Shown: piece by piece, positions 12,478 to 25,062 of the stretch
Numbering within the stretch: the first letter of the stretch is position 1
How the letters are laid out: the number at the start of each line of letters is the position of its first letter
Source: Coprinus comatus
Taxonomy: Eukaryota; Basidiomycota; Agaricomycetes; Agaricales; Agaricaceae
Length of the DNA stretch: 64,000 nt
Reading direction: 5' to 3'
NCBI GenBank assembly: GCA_034638255.1
Contig: JAWPGT010000012.1
Coordinates: 186,001 to 250,000 of the forward strand
Program-made: the position numbers and the translations under genes
The notes under the pieces: generated by a model
The model's input: only the letters and a program-made list of their open reading frames with translations
Databases searched by the model: none
Told to the model about the DNA's origin: nothing

Positions 12478-14456
12478 ATGGATAACAACATACTCGATAT
12501 GTTCCGTGCTGAACTCCAGAACGAAATTGCGAAGGTTACCAATGCATACAAGGAACAGGAGGCAGTCACTACAGCCCAATGGCGACAACGTGAGGCTGTT
12601 TTGCAGGAGGAAAAGCGGTTGCTTCATCATGAAATCTTGCAGCTACGGGCTTCTCTGGAACGCACTTCAATTGACCAGACTAGGTATGGTATATCTGATA
12701 GTTTATGCTTCCTTAAGTTACTGATATAATTATTATCTAGTATTGGCGTCAACGTGGCTTCTTCCATCATCGATGTAGATCACACGATGGTACAGGACCC
12801 TTTGCCGGAGCCTCTGGCTCAACATGATGTGCAACCTTCGAAACCTCCAGCAACACCTCGCCACCGCTCCTCTGGTCAAGCTAGAGCTTCCAGACAGTCA
12901 CCACGAACTCCACAAAATGCCCAGATGTCCAATACTCCTCCAGTTCAACCAATTCCGGAGTCAATATCACAGGCCAGCCCTCGACGTCAACAGCCACAGG
13001 TCACACCTAAGCAAACCTGCAAGGCTACATACCAGGATCCTGTCAAGAAGGCAAAACAATATCAGTTACGCAATGGCGATCTGACTAAATCCACAGAGAA
13101 GGTGAAGGTACGTGCTCACTGCTATCTTATCTTCTTGCAATGAAGACCTCACAAATCATCTTCGTGTATAGGTAGCAATGCTCACCCATCTCCGTGCACT
13201 AGGCGGGCTTACTGAAGCAACCTCAGTTCCCTCAGACCCTACCCCTGACATCCTTGAACACTTCCATCTACGTTTTCATGATGAGGATGACTTAACCCAG
13301 CAGTGCCGAGGTTCCTCTATCATTCCCAAATCGTCAGTTTCTATTCAACCCTATACACCTCAACAGTCACGTCAACGTACCCGCACTCGTTTAGGAAAGC
13401 TTGAAGAACATGTACTTGATTACATGGCAACAATGCTATCCCGCTTTGGTCTTCCTCACTGGGGGCCAAATCTCCAAGAGTCACCCTACTCCCTCTACAA
13501 CTCAGCTACACGAATTATTGCCCTTGATACATTCAAGCAAGCTCTTGTTTCTCACGCATATGCTTTCCTTGGAGTTTCTGCAAAGTATGCTACCGACATG
13601 GACCTTTTAGTCAAAATCTATGACCACATTGTACACTTCTACTTCTATCAGCTGTATGTCAAGGAGATGCGAAATCCTGGTAGTGTTGAAGCTATGGTAA
13701 AAACAAGTCCTCTCTATACTGCGCGCATTCGTGTAAGATTTCCTTTCCTATTATTATGAAACATATACTAACTTTGATATGTTATAGCTTGCTGCTGCTC
13801 GGCTCAAATATCTAAAAGAAAATGGACACCCACCTCGCCATCAAAGACTTATTGATCCCAAGGCTACATCTGATGATGAACGTGATCCTGCTGGTAGTAT
13901 TGAGGATGGGCGGCCTGTTTATTTCATTAACAAGCGCCCTGAACGTTCTACCAGTGCTGAAACTTTTATTCGTCTCCTTGATCAGCAGCGTGAACTTTCT
14001 GCTGGATTACGTTCAAGGCGCAGAACCGACCGTATTCGTAAAGTTCCACCTCCTGATCAGCAACGCATTACCACCTTTACTGTTCTTCCCAACAATATGC
14101 CTATTGACTACTACGATGCCAACTACTACAATAGCCTCCCACCTCGAATTCGTGCTGAAGCTGGTGTTCATGAGGTTTCACTCCTCCCCGATCCTACTCT
14201 CTCATTCGACCCCAGGCATCCTGACTTCAAACTTAGTGATTCAGCCTTTACTAATAAATATTGCAACACTGTTTTTCCCTTCTATGACTTCCTTGATGTT
14301 GAGGAGCTCAATGCTACTGCCGAGGGTGAAGAGGAAGATATTTTGGATGATTATACAGATGAAGATATATCAGTACTTGAGGATGATGAGGAAGCGGAAT
14401 ATATCTCAGCAAAGCGCTCAAAGGTGGTTGAACAACTCTCTGTAATGATAGAATAG
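12478..14456 (+). CDS. Transposon partner protein of unknown function
   Basis: Four exons join cleanly: 12478-12683, 12741-13107, 13172-13732 and 13788-14456, all with GT-AG introns of 55-64 nt and codons intact across the joins. The protein is about 600 residues. It starts with a coiled coil (MDNNILDMFRAELQNEIAKV, then Gln/Glu/Leu-rich) and continues with a Pro/Ser/Gln-rich basic linker. A mostly helical central block follows (RTRTRLGKLEEHVLDYMATM, FKQALVSHAYAFLGVSAKYA), and then an Arg-rich segment. It ends with a strongly acidic tail (EGEEEDILDDYTDEDIS) before an SAKRSK patch. I recognise no enzymatic motif. Its place inside the element suggests a helper for transposition, for example a DNA-binding or complex-forming protein, or a captured host gene. 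Neither is shown by sequence alone. Confidence 0.82.
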
Positions 14457-14505
14457 GAGTAAATACTAAGTAGTGAGCATAATATAAATATATTTATTTT
14501 TACAT

Positions 14506-17493
14506 TTAATTACGATTCCGGTGTAAACTATTTATGATAACTAATGTTTCTTGCTTAATACCAAATGTTCCACAGGGACGAGCATAAAAAGGTACATGTC
14601 CAATAATCTGACTTGCCTCTATAACAATATGCAGGTGTAATGAAGGCTTTCGAGCATATACAATATCAGCCATAAATCCAGGATATTGTGTATATGGATT
14701 TAGCATAGAGTCCTCTTCCTCAAGCCGAACATGAGGTGCAATAAGAAGGTATACCTTTAATTCACCACAAAGCTCATGCTGCCATATAGCCTGAATAAAG
14801 CCTACAGTTGAACTGTTGTTTGTGTTCTGTTTGAAGCTGATTGAGCTATTACCCTTGTGGATATCATAAATTGAATAAAGATAACCATTATGGTAGAAAT
14901 GCTTCAAGATAGAAGTCCAATTAGGAAGGACTTCTATGCCATCTGGGTGTGGGATCATTGTATGATGACAAGTGGTGATAATACAAATGGTGTACATGTG
15001 TTGAGATAATTCAACCATGTTGAGTACTGGTGTTCTGAGAGTGGTTGGAGGCCATTTTTGATTAGTGTAGTCTTTTGGGATAAGAGTGTTTTTGCAAACT
15101 GCTGGCTACCATCTTCCTGGCCTGGGGCATTCAGAAGTGAGTCTTCTTCTAAAAGTGATGCTATACGACCACGTCTACAGATCTGACGTAGTATTGTCAA
15201 ATCAATTTCCCCTAAAAATTGAGATTCAATTAGTTAAAATTAGATAATATGATATATCACAATAAATAGAAAAAACATACACATGTGACCATTTGTTTTG
15301 ATTTTCTGGAGTGTTCCATTATGGCGTTCATATGGAAACTCACTAAGCAAAATTAAAGGACCCCAGAATTTTAAGAGATCAGCATTGTGCATGGCAAAGT
15401 GGTGATTGGGGCGAGATGGTGCATGAGGGAAGAGGAGACTAGATGATCTTCGATAATTGATATAGTGGTGAAGATATAGATCTGCCAAATCTTTGGAAAC
15501 TTCATAAGAGCAAACTAGATTGGTACAAAGCACAAGGCTATAGAAATTGGCAAGAAGGTTTTGTGATAGTGAATCTTGAGCTAATGTCCAGAGTTCAGGA
15601 AGAATAAGTGGGAGGAAGACAATAAAAAGCTTTAGCCATTGATCAGCTTTTAGTTTTCCGTGGGATTTTTCTCCAAGATTTGATGGGGGACGTTCAATCC
15701 AACTCGGAATGTTGGCTTGTGCAATGCATAAGTGGATTGCGGATAACTGCTCTGGTGTGAAATTCTTGATACCAGGGATAGGAGCTGGGTCTTCATCATC
15801 TTCATCAGATCCAACAAAATCACTATCATCTTCGGAGTCTGATAAGTCATCTCCAAGAGAGTGAATATTCCAAAATGAACTGGTAGCTGAAAAAGTAGGC
15901 AGAAATTGAGGTTGAGTTCTTGCCCTCTCACTCTCTTCATAGAGATCCTGAATTTCATCATCCATCATCTCGATATCACTATCAGCAGAACCATTGGAAC
16001 CATTATCACTATCAAATACCATTGCTTCATCATTGCTTTGCACTTTTGGCTCATCTGCACCCACACCCCACCGGTTGCGTACATGGTATTGCAGTACCCC
16101 TTCAATCCAATTATGCATTAACCCTAGGACAGTATGCTGAACAGGGTCACGGTAGATCAATTGATTCAACGATGATGAGCGAACACCATTAACATCAAAA
16201 AGTTCCTTCCTTTGCTTCTTCGTTGTTGCCATTTCCCACGCCTCAGCTGCAGCTCGCACATCTGTTCCTATACGGCGCTCAAATGCTCTTGGATTAAGTT
16301 CTTCAATATCTCTCTTATGTAGTTTGCAAAATGAGCAGAAATGTACATTTGACCCAACACCAGCAAACCCAAGACCTTTTCGAATGGCAAGCAAATCGCC
16401 AATAGCTGCTAATACCGCAACCTTGATACAAGTGCCTTCTGGGTGTTTATATGTTGGGATAAACTTTCCGCTCCACATTTGCTCGAATTGCTTAATGATT
16501 GGATCAGAGACAGCCGAAATTGTTTCCATTGTTGGTTCTTTGGGGGGAGGTGTAATTCCAGCAAAGAAAGTATATTCAGGGCGATGTTGGAGATGGGGGG
16601 GAAGATTCAGGCAAAAAAACATGATTGCACCTGCAGAAGCATGTTTCCCTGCAATTTTGTTGCCGAAAGGATTAAACCAGTCAATGAAGTAGGTGAAGGT
16701 GAGATTTCCAGGGGTTGTTGTGAATGAGCCAAGGCTTCGCCATGCTGGACTGTCCCAAATTGACTTCATTTTGTTAGGATTTGGTTGATGTGCATATGAC
16801 TTGTTGATTTCGTCCTCAATTCCTGGGCATGAGAGAAAGTACTCTAACCAGGATTCAAAATCTTGGATGTTGTAAAGTCGAGCTGGAACAATACGAGGGC
16901 CTGCGCGTGTTGAACGGGTTGTCCAGAGTTCTTCCCCACATCTTCGACTCCGTGGTGTTGCACGATAATCGCATACCTGTGGGAGATAACTCAACGGATA
17001 TTGTTTGAAGCACCTGGGACAGCAAATTGAGCGGATGAGTTTGGGTTCAAGTGATAAGTTGTTCATTGCAGTTCGAACATCATGTGGAAGGCTCAATGAG
17101 ATAGTAGGGATTGACTGGGAGGTGGAGATCTGGCCAAGCTTGATGGCGAGGTGCACAATGAGGTCAATAGCCTTAAGTGTACGGTTCACTGTAGACCGGC
17201 TTACACCACAGACAAGGTGCAGCCAAGCAGCGAGCTTGCTTGTAGAAGATTGGATCATTCCACGCAGGTAGGCAATCGCTGAAGAACTCTATCAGATTGA
17301 GCACGCCAATAACTGATATTTAAAACTTACTATAATCATTTCGGACCTGGTCCGAGTCTTCAACATGTTGCCTATGCAGTCTAACGACTCTAGCCTGAGA
17401 TAAGGGTGCAGCAAGGTTTGGTGGACTCAGATTTTGTCCAGTTACAATAGGTGGAACATTTTCTGTAGCTGTGGTAGGAGCAACGGAGGCCAT
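14506..17493 (-). CDS. Tnp2-type DDE transposase of the element
   Basis: The ATG is at 17493-17491 (MASVAPTTATENVPP). An intron with a GTAAGT donor joins RNDY to TIAYLRGMIQSSTSKL. An N-terminal helix-turn-helix-like stretch (LHLVCGVSRSTVNRTLKAI) is followed by a putative zinc-binding block (CCPRCFKQYPLSYLPQVCDY, then RRCG). The core has the hallmarks of Tnp2 transposases: YFIDWFNPFGNKIAGKHASA, CLNLPPHLQHRPEYTFFAG, an ILLAD-like IGDLLAIRKGLGFAG, and a CSFCKLH knuckle. C-terminal exons follow two further introns: one with a GTATGT donor after NGHM (about 15284), and one near 15085-15150 that restores NTLIPKDYTNQKWPP. The protein acts in the nucleus to cut and paste the element. No internal stop is required to break the model. 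Exact catalytic acidic residues cannot be assigned by eye. Confidence 0.85.
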
Positions 17494-17642
17494 AAAAATT
17501 TGTGTTATACAGAAGGAAGACGATATCTTGAGGTTCAACGTATGCTACTCTACTATGGTTGACTCGTTCCTGCCGGCTCGGATCAGCCCGTGCGAGTTCG
17601 GATCGGGTTTGGATCAGGCTGTGCCGAGCTGGTCCACCAAGT

Positions 17643-17720
17643 GCATTTGACAAGCATATGACAAATCACTTGACAGTGCATGCCGCGTCAGCATTTGACA
17701 AGCTTTTGCCCACCGTGTGA
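17643..17720 (-). repeat. Right terminal inverted repeat of the transposon
   Basis: This is the inverted partner of 12291-12368. Read inwards from 17720 it contains TGTCAAATGC twice, TGTCATATGC once and a decayed copy, TGTCAAGTGA, at the same spacing as the left end. Confidence 0.9.
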
Positions 17721-20700
17721 GTAACCAAGTCTAGAGTTGGTTCAAAAAAGATTGCGGAGTCGGATTCCGGACCGGTCCCCAGAGACTTGTTTGTCACTGC
17801 TTTCACAAAGAGGTATCTTATCAGTCAAGTGGGTGTGGGGAAAATTATTCCATAATCCTTGTTAGCGAGGTCAGCAGCCGCAGAAATTGGCTTCATTTTG
17901 GCACCCACAACTGGAGGTACTCATCTATTACATCAGGCATTTGAAGGAAAATCAACTTTGGCCAGGCATCGTTGGAGTATGTTATTACTTCCACTGTTTT
18001 GTATGGAAGATCTAAACATGAGATTCAGTAAACGAACTACTAAAGCCGCAAATTGCCCAAATGCATGCCTTTTCACAGGTAAGCTTTTCGATTACCGTGT
18101 TTTGGGATAAATACGTGGAGTCATGAGTTTCTTTATGTAGAAAACGTATACCCCCAAACAGTACGAAGAGCTGCTCGCAAAACAAAACAACTCTTGATAC
18201 TTGAAGTTTAAATTGCAATGTAGCACAATTAAAACGTCTGGATCCATTTCTTCCACCGTCCTGTTCAATAATATGCCATGCACTTATTTGATTGCAATTC
18301 GAGGTCCCCATTTCTTCAATTGTTCGTGTGAAGTAAACTGTAACATATGTGTATACCTTTCTACTCCACGACTTTATTCTAAGAACATACTATAGAGTCT
18401 AGAAAAGGCTTGGTGGGTGGAGACACATTTCGTTTGTATGGTACGTAGTAGCGCTTCTCACACTCCTTCGAAATAACGTATTCTCAATCAACAGATGATG
18501 CTATCAGAATCTAGCAAAGGGTGGGCACATCATAATCATGACGTTAAGGCTAAGAGAGCTGCACTGTTTCACCTGATGAGATTGAAGTTCCAAGGTTATT
18601 CTGAATCGCAAGTCCAAATTGTTTACTAGGGGCTGTCCCGAGGAAACACTGGATTTACTGTGCCGAGGTAGGCAACGATGAATACGCCCTAGATATGTCC
18701 TAGTACTAGAATATGCGACAGCGCTTCGACTGCGACATGCAATTCTACGAGTAAGTTTCTCGGACCCTCGTTGGTGGTGTTAAGTTACTACTACTAGCAT
18801 ATAACCCCCCAAACTCCAAGAAGCTTCCCGTGATGAATCGGGAATCGGATGATCTCTTAATCGCTGTCGCTGTACATGGTATTGGCTGGAGGAATAGAAA
18901 GTATCCTTTTAATTGAGCTTCTCGGAGTGCTCACATCGGAGTCAGTGTTAACGTTCATTATAACTTGATCTATCGTTACAGTTGAACGTAATCCACTGGC
19001 TGGTGCCACCAACTAAGCCATCAATCCATCATAATAAATTCATGATCACGATGATCAGATTTCAGCCGTAAAGTCGAAACCTCCGCATCTGAATCTTCTG
19101 GTTCGAAGTGTAAGCATAGCCTTACTACTAATAGTCTGCCAAGAGGACTATTAGAAGCCTAAGAAAAAGAAGTTGGGATCTCGTGGAAAGACTTAGCGGG
19201 TGTACCAACGGGTCCATGCTGCGCACTCAATAGTAGGTTATCGCTGTTACCCATGATCCATCCAAAAGACTTCTTCTATGAACTTCTGCCACGGTTAGAT
19301 GTTTACCTGTATACTAGAAAGAATGTTTGACTGCTGCCAACGCTGACCCACACTCAACGATTCAGCGGTGATTTGTGTCCGAGGGCAATCAAAAATAAGC
19401 CCTGGAGTGGTGGCAATGCGGCATTCGTAACAAATTCTTAACCTGTGTACACCACTATCAGAAGAAAATCATACCCTGCTGAGCCTGATGAGTGGCTTGG
19501 CCTGGGATTGGCATTAACATTCTTGACTACTATCATTGTCATATAAATCTAGTAGGTTACTCTCAGCCGTAAGTGTACAACGTATTCTAGCAGTGGCTGA
19601 CGGAATGCGGAATGAACAGTTTCGGAAATTGGCAGAGTCTAAAATTAGCTCGTACTATAATGGCCAAGTGTTTTGGTAGTAGTAATCAACCTTCACACGT
19701 GCTGCAATATTTATTACTAGTCTTTGGGACATTAACATCTCATATGACTAACTTGACTAGCTTACAGAAATCCTATCCAATTACTCTTCTACTGCTAGTA
19801 GAGAGATTCTTAGGCTAATATCTAACTCTGTTCCATCTCTTGTGTCTTTAGGGAATATTTATATTTATATCGCACTTATTCAAAATCAGATAATGATATC
19901 TCCTTGCTCTGTGTTTAAATATATCAATAGCTATAACAGTTCCGAGGAGGACGCCCAAATAGCATCCTAAGTACTAATTACTGATGCTCTATTGGATCAC
20001 AAAAGATATCCCACATAATATTTCACAAACCCTTCAAGGCCAGTGAACATCAATAAAACACCGATTCCCCCGACATCAACAGGTTACGATACCTAGCATC
20101 AGCGTGATCAGAAGCCAGATCTTTTTACAAAACGTCAAATTCCCGTCACTCAGAATCAGACCGGGCTACTGTATACTGATCCTCAGACCAGGATCAATAA
20201 GAATTGTGCTTTTACAAGGTGTTAACAATAATCACAGGGCAATGCTTACTCAACATTGTTTTACAAAGCATTCAAGTTGTGATTATACATCCTTAGAGCC
20301 TCGACTCCTAAAAGTCCTCGTGTTGCAGACTTCTGGCCTAGTAGCAGCACGTTGAACATTGATCACTTCCGTTGTTCTGTGATTTGTTAACCACTCACCG
20401 GAGTGGAGTGAGAACTAGAAACCTAGAAGCGAACGGTTAAAAATAATGACCTATGCTTATTCAGAGAATTCAAGTTCCAGGCTATGTGTATATGATGATC
20501 CAAGCGTTATCTAAATACTATTACTACCGCTACCACTACATCATCTTCACGTTCACGTTATATTTTAAGACCGTCATCTGTATCCAACTCGAATTTCATG
20601 TTTGTTTCCCACCGGCACTAGGCTAGTATACTTCCACATCTACATAGCCAAAAAGGTTTTTAACATTGAGTTGTGCCTCGAATGTTTACCAGTGGAAGAT

Positions 20701-22743
20701 TAGTAGAGATAAAGTAAAGAGAGTTTAGTAGTAAGAGGCTCAGCGGCTTCACGACAAATTTGAGAATACTCGGAAAAACCTAATACTTTTATTAATTGGT
20801 GTGGTGCGGCCGCCTTTGCGCCTTCTATCGGATGTGCAATTGAATATTATCTGACCGGATAAGCATGAGGAAGCAGTGATAAAAATAAACCTTTCGGATG
20901 ATGGTCATTGCCAAATTCTTCTCTACAACTGAATAGAAGCCCAAACAAACGGTGAACCGAGCCTCTGACCACCCGTGAGAGATTTCTGAGAGAGAGAGAA
21001 GTTGGATGAGAAGATATATTCCATGTCGACGATGATAACGACTCATGAGACCAAGTTTTACATATGGCCTTGCTCCAGCACTCGCATTGCTCATGGGTTC
21101 TACGGTAGGAAGTAAGTGCCGAGTATTAACATGGCACCATAGAAATCGAACGTTTTCCATTTCTCATATCGTCATTCTGAGCCTAAATAATACTGCATAC
21201 TAGCAAACACACCGCTCAATTATTATCAGAAAAAATCAACAAGAAGCTACAATGATTTCATTAAATTCTTCTCTCAGTTGCCGTATGACGCGTACTGCGG
21301 TACTTCTAGGACCAGTAAAGGGCCGGCAGTGAGAAACGCGCGTTATGTACTAATAAAGATACTGATGATCACTAAAATGACTGGGCACTTGGAGCTACTA
21401 ATCATTGTAACGTTAGATAATGCTAGATACTACAACTCCCGTTCCAGGACTCTCTGTGAGTATAATCAGATTCAAGTAGCATTGCTGCCATCTGCTGGTT
21501 GGTATGTATGTACATAGTTCAATTTGCCGCCTGTGAGATCGAAGTTGGTTTTTCTTGAGCCTGTCATCAATTTTTTGACACTTCTATCATTTTCCCCCGG
21601 GATCTGGCCCTTCGGCTTGGCATGTCTTGGCAAGAATACTTTGAGATTATCGCAAGTAACATGACAGCGCAAGGTGTACTACATAACGTGTAGTATTCAG
21701 ATGCAGTTGAAAAGGAAGCTCAAGTGATTTTCCACGAAATTTGCTAGTCAATGACGACGATCACTGTAGATCATTCGTAGATTTTCCGGAACTTCACTAT
21801 CCGAAATTGAAACGATACAACAAAAAGCTCAAACATTTCAAAAGCGTTTTTCTTGGACGAAAAGCAATTTCAAGTTGGCCTCGGTACCTGCTCGGTGCTC
21901 TCATTGGACAAGTTTAGATACAATCTCGAAATAATTTAGTTATAAATAGTAGTATTACACAGTCCGACTTCTTTTGAAAAGAAGATGAATTTCTCAGAGG
22001 TTTGACTCATCAATGATGACAATATCCATTGCGGAGCGCATTGAATGGATAAAGAGGGGGAGAGAATGATCGGGATCCTGATTCCTGATCCACTTCTTCC
22101 GAAAACTTCAAGTGGGTCAGGTTGCCACCATTTTCTGTCATGACGGGACAACGGGTGCTGGGCAGTCACTGGGTCACTACGGTGCACAGCGCCTGGCGCC
22201 CCAATCACACACATAAGCCACAAAAAGTTATAATTAAGTGTTGTATATATTTTGTCCATCAGTTAGTCATTCTCGAAGGAGTTCTGTCTTCGTGTACATC
22301 AAATGTCTATAATAAAGTGTGGGGTGATTGTTTCTTCTGGAGACAGGTTTATATATTTTTTCAATCTAATTGAGGTGAATGAAACACCTAAAGGATTTAA
22401 ACCTGAAAAGGGTCCTCGATACATCCACTTCCAATGTTATTAGAGCGGACAAATTATCTCCTCTATAGCTCCCTCTTACATCTCAGTTTCGCAAAAATCA
22501 TTGCCGGATGACTTTATCCATTTGTCTATGTTAAAACATGAAAGTGTCCGAGATCGGAATGTAATATCCTCAATCAGTTCAGAAATCTTATTGTATTGTA
22601 ACGCAACGACTAATGAAAAGGTTCAAATGGTAACTAGTAGTTATCTAGAAATCCATAATATCATGCTGGTAAAATATATTGTGAGATAATGGTTGTGAAT
22701 GTGGCAAAATAGTTTGTCCATACGAGAAAAAAAAATGTACGTA
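17721..22743. other. Gene-poor 5-kb region, probably decayed sequence
   Basis: No open frame longer than about 110 codons occurs on either strand, and none of the short ones resembles a known protein. No tRNA, rRNA, inverted-repeat pair or tandem array was recognised. In-frame stops and TAG/CTAG-type words are frequent. This fits relics of old repeats or relaxed intergenic DNA, but no family could be named. Confidence 0.5.
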
Positions 22744-24546
22744 TTAAAGTGATTGAACCATCTGTTCCCATCTCGAAACCAACGTCAACAAGCAAGGATC
22801 TCTGTCCTCAGAATCCAACTCCGCAATTCTCCAAAACATATTGTCCTCAACATGCATAGGTAGTTGACCAATGAAACACCACTCCAAATTTCGAAACACC
22901 CTTGAGTATTCTGTTGCAAACATAACCATCTGAGATTGATGCCACCGTTCCCAAGTGAGAGCACGTAGAGATGCTTGTAGGCGCATTGCATTATCAAAAG
23001 TCGCGTCGTGGATGGTATTCGAATTCTTGATCTCATCTTCCGTCAGATATTGGTCTAGTAGAAGGTTGTGTGGTAGAACCTTGCTAATGTAATAACGTTC
23101 GACAGAGTTGTCAAGAAGGGGATGCCCTTGTACTACGTATGCATCTCTTGTAAAAGCGATGGTACGAAGTTGGGTAAGAGGCTGTAGAACATCCATCATG
23201 TAGTCATGATTAATGTTCCACTCATAACGCCATCCGTGCTGGGATCCTGCAGTCAACCACAAGTGCTCTAAAGATCTAACGGATGCGATAATCTTGAGGG
23301 TATCTTCATCGAAAGTCGGCATGGAGGAGACAAGATGAAGAGCAGTAAGGTTATCAAATACGTATTGATTTTGTTGAGTGAGAAGTGAGTTGATGCTGGG
23401 GCAAGGCAAACCACAGGTAACCTCCAAACACGAAAGTTGCGAGTTGGCATGAATAAATTTAGTCATGTCGTCGTACTGAATGGAAGGGGAATAGGTCCAC
23501 TTGAAATGCTTCAATGACGATACACGACCGCGATTGGCTAAGAATGTTGATGTGAGGAGGTTCGCGTCGGTAGAAAGCGAGTAAACAAGAGTATTTTTTC
23601 CGAATACGCGTTCAAACCAACTTGAATCTTTGAACCCAACTAGATTGAGGGCCACTTCCCGCAAAGATGGGAATATAGCATCTTCATCGAAATAATGACA
23701 TGGGCGAGCGAAGGAGTCTGCTTGACCAACCCAGACAAGACGTTGTAGTGTAGGAGCAGTAAGACGTAGAAGGCTTGACACGAAGCGAAAGGTACTTCCA
23801 GGCGTCGTGGTAGTCATTGACCACCCCACATTGAGATACAAGCTTTCCAATGCCCATGACTGGCTATCCTTAGGGGTAGGAATACCAAATTCGGTAGTAA
23901 GAATTGGTCCATTCAACCGGAGATGTGATATAGATGACGACACGAAGGCTTGTACCATCTCGCTCGTCAGAGCAACTTTGTCGTCCCAGTCGAGAATAAA
24001 GAGATTGGGAAGATTTGATAGGAGGTTGCAGATGCTCTGAAGGTAATGTAGCTCCGTGCGCTTCGCAGCCTCGATCCGATGATATCGCTCATCCAAATCT
24101 AACTCTTCAAGTTCTTCGAGGTCTATGCCTTCTCGTTGAATAAAGTGATGCCGAGTCGTGGAGACCGTCAATTGACGTATGCATTGCCCAATGTGGCGGC
24201 GGCTGTGGGGTTCCGATATAGTAGCCTCAGCGATCAATTTCGCCAAGAGCTCCAAGGACTGGGAGCTATAATCCAATTTGACATGGGCAAATTGAACAGA
24301 ACGAGCTAATTGGTTGGCATCGCGATCCACGAGTGCGAGGTTGCGAAGGTCGATAGGAGTAAGGTAAGGTAGGATATGTGTGAGTAGCTCGACGGGCAAC
24401 TGGAATATAGGTAGTGATGAAGTAATGGGTTCATTGCCAACGACGCGGTCAAAGGAAAGAGGAATGAGGGGTGAAGTATCATAGGGCATGGTGTGTGGCA
24501 ACAATGGTTTGACGGAAGACTTTCGCTTAGTAGACAACCTAGACAT
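22744..24546 (-). CDS. F-box domain protein, 600 residues
   Basis: A single uninterrupted exon starts at the ATG at 24546-24544. The F-box lies at about residues 46-90 (LPIFQLPVELLTHILPYLTP, then DLRNLALVDRDANQLARS). F-box proteins bind Skp1 and select substrates for SCF ubiquitin ligases. The remainder shows a leucine-rich, irregular repeat pattern (NLPNLFILDWDD, LRLTAPTLQRLVWVG, LTALHLVSSMPTF), as in the large agaricomycete F-box/LRR-like families. The substrate is unknown. The gene is divergent from the dehydrogenase at 25063, sharing about 516 bases of upstream DNA. A TATA-like element lies about 55 bases before the start. Confidence 0.85.
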   Translation of the reverse strand: MSRLSTKRKSSVKPLLPHTMPYDTSPLIPLSFDRVVGNEPITSSLPIFQLPVELLTHILPYLTPIDLRNLALVDRDANQLARSVQFAHVKLDYSSQSLELLAKLIAEATISEPHSRRHIGQCIRQLTVSTTRHHFIQREGIDLEELEELDLDERYHRIEAAKRTELHYLQSICNLLSNLPNLFILDWDDKVALTSEMVQAFVSSSISHLRLNGPILTTEFGIPTPKDSQSWALESLYLNVGWSMTTTTPGSTFRFVSSLLRLTAPTLQRLVWVGQADSFARPCHYFDEDAIFPSLREVALNLVGFKDSSWFERVFGKNTLVYSLSTDANLLTSTFLANRGRVSSLKHFKWTYSPSIQYDDMTKFIHANSQLSCLEVTCGLPCPSINSLLTQQNQYVFDNLTALHLVSSMPTFDEDTLKIIASVRSLEHLWLTAGSQHGWRYEWNINHDYMMDVLQPLTQLRTIAFTRDAYVVQGHPLLDNSVERYYISKVLPHNLLLDQYLTEDEIKNSNTIHDATFDNAMRLQASLRALTWERWHQSQMVMFATEYSRVFRNLEWCFIGQLPMHVEDNMFWRIAELDSEDRDPCLLTLVSRWEQMVQSL

Positions 24547-24596
24547 GGTGAGCGTGTAGTATGGCGGAGAATGGAAAAATGTCGCACCTGGCTGGT

Positions 24597-24608
24597 CTTT
24601 TATAAAAG
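24597..24608 (-). promoter_or_regulatory. TATA-box candidate upstream of the F-box gene
   Basis: The near-palindrome CTTTTATAAAAG lies 51-62 bases upstream of the F-box ATG. Its position is right for a fungal TATA element on the minus strand. The symmetry means it cannot be oriented by sequence alone. Confidence 0.45.
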
Positions 24609-25062
24609 TCTGATGTTCAGATTAAAGGGGAATAGAACAAGACAAAAAAAGAATGGGTATTTGTAGGAATGCACGAATGGCAGGAGACTAAGGCATTTTC
24701 AGGGAAAGGCTTGGGTGTAAATGGAAACACAGTTAACCCTGATCTAAACCAGGCTAGCATTACTGACAAGCCTGATCCTTTCGTACACACATTCACTTGA
24801 GGTTCCATCGGATAACTCGGGGGATAAGACAAGCCCGAGTTGGTAGCATGGGTGGTATGCTCCTGCAACTTGACATATCTACACAACACACATCATACCA
24901 TGAAGCACTCATCCTATACGTCACAGTATCACGTGACCAAAACCACTTGTGTTTTCGGTCGAATTGTCCTTTTCCGGCTACGCATAACACGCGTGTCTCC
25001 GAAAAGAATCTCCCCAAAGTTTGGAAAGGATCGTGAGAGAGATTTTGTTATTGATTCTTTCC

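Larger units (their letters stand above)
12291..17720. mobile_element. 5.43-kb TIR DNA transposon with Tnp2-type transposase and a convergent partner gene
   Basis: The two ends form a 78-bp inverted repeat, 12291-12368 against the complement of 17643-17720, with 6 mismatches by eye. Both begin TCACACGGYGGGCAAAAGCT. Inside are exactly two genes, convergent and separated by about 50 bases. The partner starts 109 bases inside the left end and the transposase 149 bases inside the right end. The transposase resembles the Tnp2 family of CACTA-superfamily elements, which in basidiomycetes include the group called Plavaka. Assignment to that group is an inference from protein type; the termini here read CACAC rather than CACTA. 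No flanking duplication was found. Both genes read through with ordinary introns, so the copy looks recent or still competent. Confidence 0.88.

Noticed and set aside
12285..17726. Target-site duplication around the transposon
   Set aside because: Bases outside the two ends (CGCAA before the left end, GTAAC after the right end) share no direct repeat of three or more.
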